This document shows positions 62,124-64,000 of a DNA stretch of 64,000 nt, one piece after another. The DNA is from Sphingomonas naasensis (lineage in GTDB: Bacteria > Pseudomonadota > Alphaproteobacteria > Sphingomonadales > Sphingomonadaceae). The position numbers were made by a program, and so were the translations under genes. The stretch lies in contig NZ_SRXU01000003.1 in assembly GCF_004792695.1 (NCBI RefSeq), positions 372,001-436,000 on the forward strand, in the 5' to 3' direction. Position 1 is the stretch's first letter. Each line of letters starts with the position of its first letter. The notes beneath the pieces were generated by a model. It did not search any database. It was not told where the DNA came from and saw only the letters and a program-made list of their open reading frames with translations.

Positions 62124-62151
62124 TGATACCGGTGTCACTAAACCGGTTTCA
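62124..62151. promoter_or_regulatory. Paired LacI-type operators upstream of TonB receptor 3
   Basis: TGATACCGGTGTCA (62124-62137) is a near-perfect palindrome with CG at the centre. CTAAACCGGTTTCA (62138-62151) is a weaker copy directly abutting it. Together they resemble the site at 52162. Confidence 0.7.
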
Positions 62152-62206
62152 TTTCCCAAATGTTGCAATGTGCTATCATATGATGCGAATTCGATGGCGC
62201 ACCGCG

Positions 62207-63565
62207 CTATGCGGCACCGATGCTGCGCCCCACCTCAACGGCATAGACGTGGTTCTTGCCATGCATGTTGGAGACGAAGAACACGCGCTTCCCGTCGGGG
62301 CTGAAGCTGACATTGGGCTCGAGCCGATAGTCGTGCGCCGACATGTCGACGATCCGCTCGCGGCGCATGATCTGCGTGTGGATCAGCTCGTCGCGATCGC
62401 TCTCCGGATCGGCATCGGGCACGGCTTCGGGGCGCAGCAGCACCAGCCATTTGCCGTCGCTCGCATGCGCGACCATCTCGGCATCGCCACCGTCCCCGGC
62501 GAAAAGCCGGCCGTCGGGCGAGGTGTTGAAATGCACCGACCAGTCGTCACGCTCGACCCGGCGATAGACCCTGCGGCCGCTGGCGAGATCGACCGAGGCG
62601 ACCCAGAACACCTGTCCGCGCGGCGTCTGCAGATCGTAGAACACCTGCTTGCCGTCGGGCCCGAACCATTCATGCCCGAAAATCTCGAAGTTCATCGTGC
62701 GCTGGTGGAGCTTGCGCAGCCCCGAGCCATCGGCGCGGATCGCCCACATCCGGTCGACGCGGTGCCACGGCCCTTCGTGCGAGAAGATGATCTGCTGCGG
62801 ATCGGTCGGCGAGAATTGGGTGTGACCGATCCACTCGTTGGTCTTGTGGAGCACGCGCCGCGCGCCGCTGCGCGTGTCGACGACGAAGATCTCCATCGGA
62901 TAGCGCGCGGCCCAGCGCTGGAGCATGCGCACGCCCTTGGCGCGGGCAAAGTTGAGCGGCTTTCCGTCGGGGCCGTTCGCGGCATATTCGGCCTGATCGA
63001 AGCGGCGGTTCCGCGGATCGGCGACGTCGGGCTGGAGCGGCTGCGAACCATAGGCGACGAAGCCCAGCAGCAGCGTGTCATCGGCATTGAGCGCATTGAA
63101 CTGGCCGTTGGGGATCCGGCAGATCCGGCGCTCGCGGCCGCTGTCTACATCGACGGCGAACACGGTGCGCGGCCGGTCCATCGGCTGCGCCTCGCCGGGA
63201 TCGCTGATCGAATAGAAGATCTCGCGCGAGCGGCGCGCGGCGAACATCAGATCGGCCTTGGGGTTCTTCACCAGCAGCCGCGGACGCAGGGTCTTGCCGT
63301 CGACCAGCGCGATCCCTTCCGGCGTCGAGATCGCCATCAGATCGCCCTGCGGGGTCCACGCGTTCTTGTAGAAATACAGCTTGCCGCCGCCCGCGTCGGG
63401 GCTGACGCGGGTCACGCGGCGCCCGGTCTTGCGATCGATCCATTCGCGCGGCGCCGGTCCGCCCTGCGGAGTCGCGGTCTGCGCGGCAGCGCTCGCGAGC
63501 GCCGGGCCCGCGACGGCGCCGCTCATCAGTCCCTTGAGGACGGTGCGCCGGGTTCCGGCCGTCAT
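62207..63565 (-). CDS. Oligogalacturonate lyase-like protein (PL22 type, Tat-exported)
   Basis: The 452-residue product is a seven-bladed-propeller lyase that cleaves oligogalacturonides to unsaturated monomers or dimers. A twin-arginine signal (GTRRTVLKGLM) starts it. Landmarks include WIGHTQFSPTDPQQIIFSHE with H248, the FSHEGPWHRVDRMW motif (H263 and H268), HFNTSPDGRLFAGDG and NVSFSPDGKRVFFVSNM. These histidines match the metal site of the family. ATG 63565 has CAT duplicated nearby, but the other is out of frame. It sits 28 bases after the partial glycosidase gene on the same strand, so they share a transcript. Export is unusual, because most PL22 enzymes are cytoplasmic. Confidence 0.87.
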   Translation of the reverse strand: MTAGTRRTVLKGLMSGAVAGPALASAAAQTATPQGGPAPREWIDRKTGRRVTRVSPDAGGGKLYFYKNAWTPQGDLMAISTPEGIALVDGKTLRPRLLVKNPKADLMFAARRSREIFYSISDPGEAQPMDRPRTVFAVDVDSGRERRICRIPNGQFNALNADDTLLLGFVAYGSQPLQPDVADPRNRRFDQAEYAANGPDGKPLNFARAKGVRMLQRWAARYPMEIFVVDTRSGARRVLHKTNEWIGHTQFSPTDPQQIIFSHEGPWHRVDRMWAIRADGSGLRKLHQRTMNFEIFGHEWFGPDGKQVFYDLQTPRGQVFWVASVDLASGRRVYRRVERDDWSVHFNTSPDGRLFAGDGGDAEMVAHASDGKWLVLLRPEAVPDADPESDRDELIHTQIMRRERIVDMSAHDYRLEPNVSFSPDGKRVFFVSNMHGKNHVYAVEVGRSIGAA

Positions 63566-63593
63566 GCATGCTTCTCCATCTTCGGATTGCGGA

Positions 63594-64000
63594 TCAGGGC
63601 GCGGGGGTGATCCCCTCGACCCGCACCTTCCAGCCCTGTTTCGGAAAGCCGGGCGCGGGCCCGGTCGCGCCGTCCCAGCCGGCGGCCATCATCCCCACCG
63701 CCATCAGCAGCGCGCCGTTCGACGGGAAATAGGTCTCCGCGGCGCGGCGATAGCCGGGGCCGTCAGGATTGCTGGCCATCGCCACGCCGCCCGCCCCGCC
63801 CGAGACCGGCACCAGTTCGCTGGCATGCTCGTCGAGATGGACGCGCGGCGTCATGCCCGTAGGGCCCCATTGGTTGTTCTTGCGATCGGCGAACAGCCAG
63901 TCGACTGCCTTCTCCGGCTCGCCGAGCCGCGCCGCGGTCATCGCCATCATCGGAAAGTCCCAGCCCCAGGTCTGGCGCAGATCCCAATTTGCCGTGACCG
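63594..64000 (-). CDS. C-terminal part of a six-hairpin-type glycosidase (cut by window edge)
   Basis: The frame is open to the right edge and ends at a stop 63594, giving the last 135 residues. It reads WDLRQTWGWDFPMMAMTAAR, then HLDEHASELVPVSGGAGGVA and PSNGALLMAVGMMAAGWDG, ending GWKVRVEGI. The TWGWDFPMMAM pattern and the terminal helix with MMAAGWDG are typical of (alpha/alpha)6 glycoside hydrolases of uncertain family. It precedes the oligogalacturonate lyase gene in the same direction. Without the N-terminal part no specificity can be assigned. Confidence 0.65.
   Translation of the reverse strand, partial: VTANWDLRQTWGWDFPMMAMTAARLGEPEKAVDWLFADRKNNQWGPTGMTPRVHLDEHASELVPVSGGAGGVAMASNPDGPGYRRAAETYFPSNGALLMAVGMMAAGWDGATGPAPGFPKQGWKVRVEGITPAP

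Noticed and set aside
58924..62304. A 1126-codon open frame opposite TonB receptor 3
   Set aside because: Antisense shadow of the receptor and of the GH105-DUF4861 gene; no signal peptide or recognisable domain.
1..64000. tRNA, rRNA and CRISPR genes
   Set aside because: Looked for cloverleaf-like segments, rRNA sequence and regular direct repeats; none were visible. Terminator-like hairpins explain the stem-loops seen.

Overview
The window is high-GC DNA (by eye about two thirds G+C, strongest at third codon positions) from an alphaproteobacterium, most likely a member of the Sphingomonadaceae (Sphingomonas-like). The evidence is four large TonB-dependent receptors with sphingomonad-type plug sequences, a GumN/TraB lipoprotein, a TbpB-like lipoprotein, HdeD proteins, many exported serine hydrolases, and palindromic intergenic repeats. 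There are no rRNA or tRNA genes, CRISPR arrays, transposases, phage genes or plasmid replication genes. This looks like chromosome carrying housekeeping genes beside two large nutrient-scavenging loci.

Region 1 (1-11400) is mostly housekeeping: glyQS (glyS runs off the left edge), a GumN-like lipoprotein, an ArsR-SRPBCC pair with its own palindrome, rplY, pth, a TbpB-like lipoprotein, an MpaB-type oxygenase, ychF and an orphan sensor kinase. Region 2 (11647-17421) has four small exported proteins, then an arginine antiporter, arginine deiminase and two HdeD membrane proteins, which may be an acid-tolerance set. Region 3 (17413-23729) has a penicillin-acylase-family enzyme divergent from a TonB receptor, followed by a glycine-zipper lipoprotein.

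Region 4 (23960-35171) is the most interesting part. Seven genes on the minus strand follow a divergent XRE-cupin regulator: a serine hydrolase with a membrane tail, a DgcA-type N-acetyl-D-glutamate racemase, a TonB receptor, a DgcN-type D-glutamate N-acetyltransferase, a YkvI-like permease, a second serine hydrolase and an M19 dipeptidase. Spacings are short or overlapping, and a 41-bp element occurs at exactly two places: the regulator/operon divergent promoter and the TonB receptor promoter. I infer a pathway that takes up D-glutamate-containing peptides (for example cell-wall fragments), splits them and converts D-Glu to N-acetyl-L-Glu.

Region 5 (35177-42532) is a mixed stretch: an NTF2-like protein with a divergent LysR regulator, a GH2 glycosidase, a compositionally atypical orphan gene, a TPR-PRMT methyltransferase resembling eukaryotic PRMT9, and a small exported protein. 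Region 6 (42893-64000) is a pectin/rhamnogalacturonan utilisation locus: three TonB receptors, a LacI-family regulator, PL10 pectate lyase, a DUF4450 protein, GH28 polygalacturonase, a GH105-DUF4861 fusion, oligogalacturonate lyase, and the end of another glycosidase cut by the right edge. Palindromes centred on CG (core ACCGGT) lie upstream of the transport and lyase units and fit a common LacI-type regulator.
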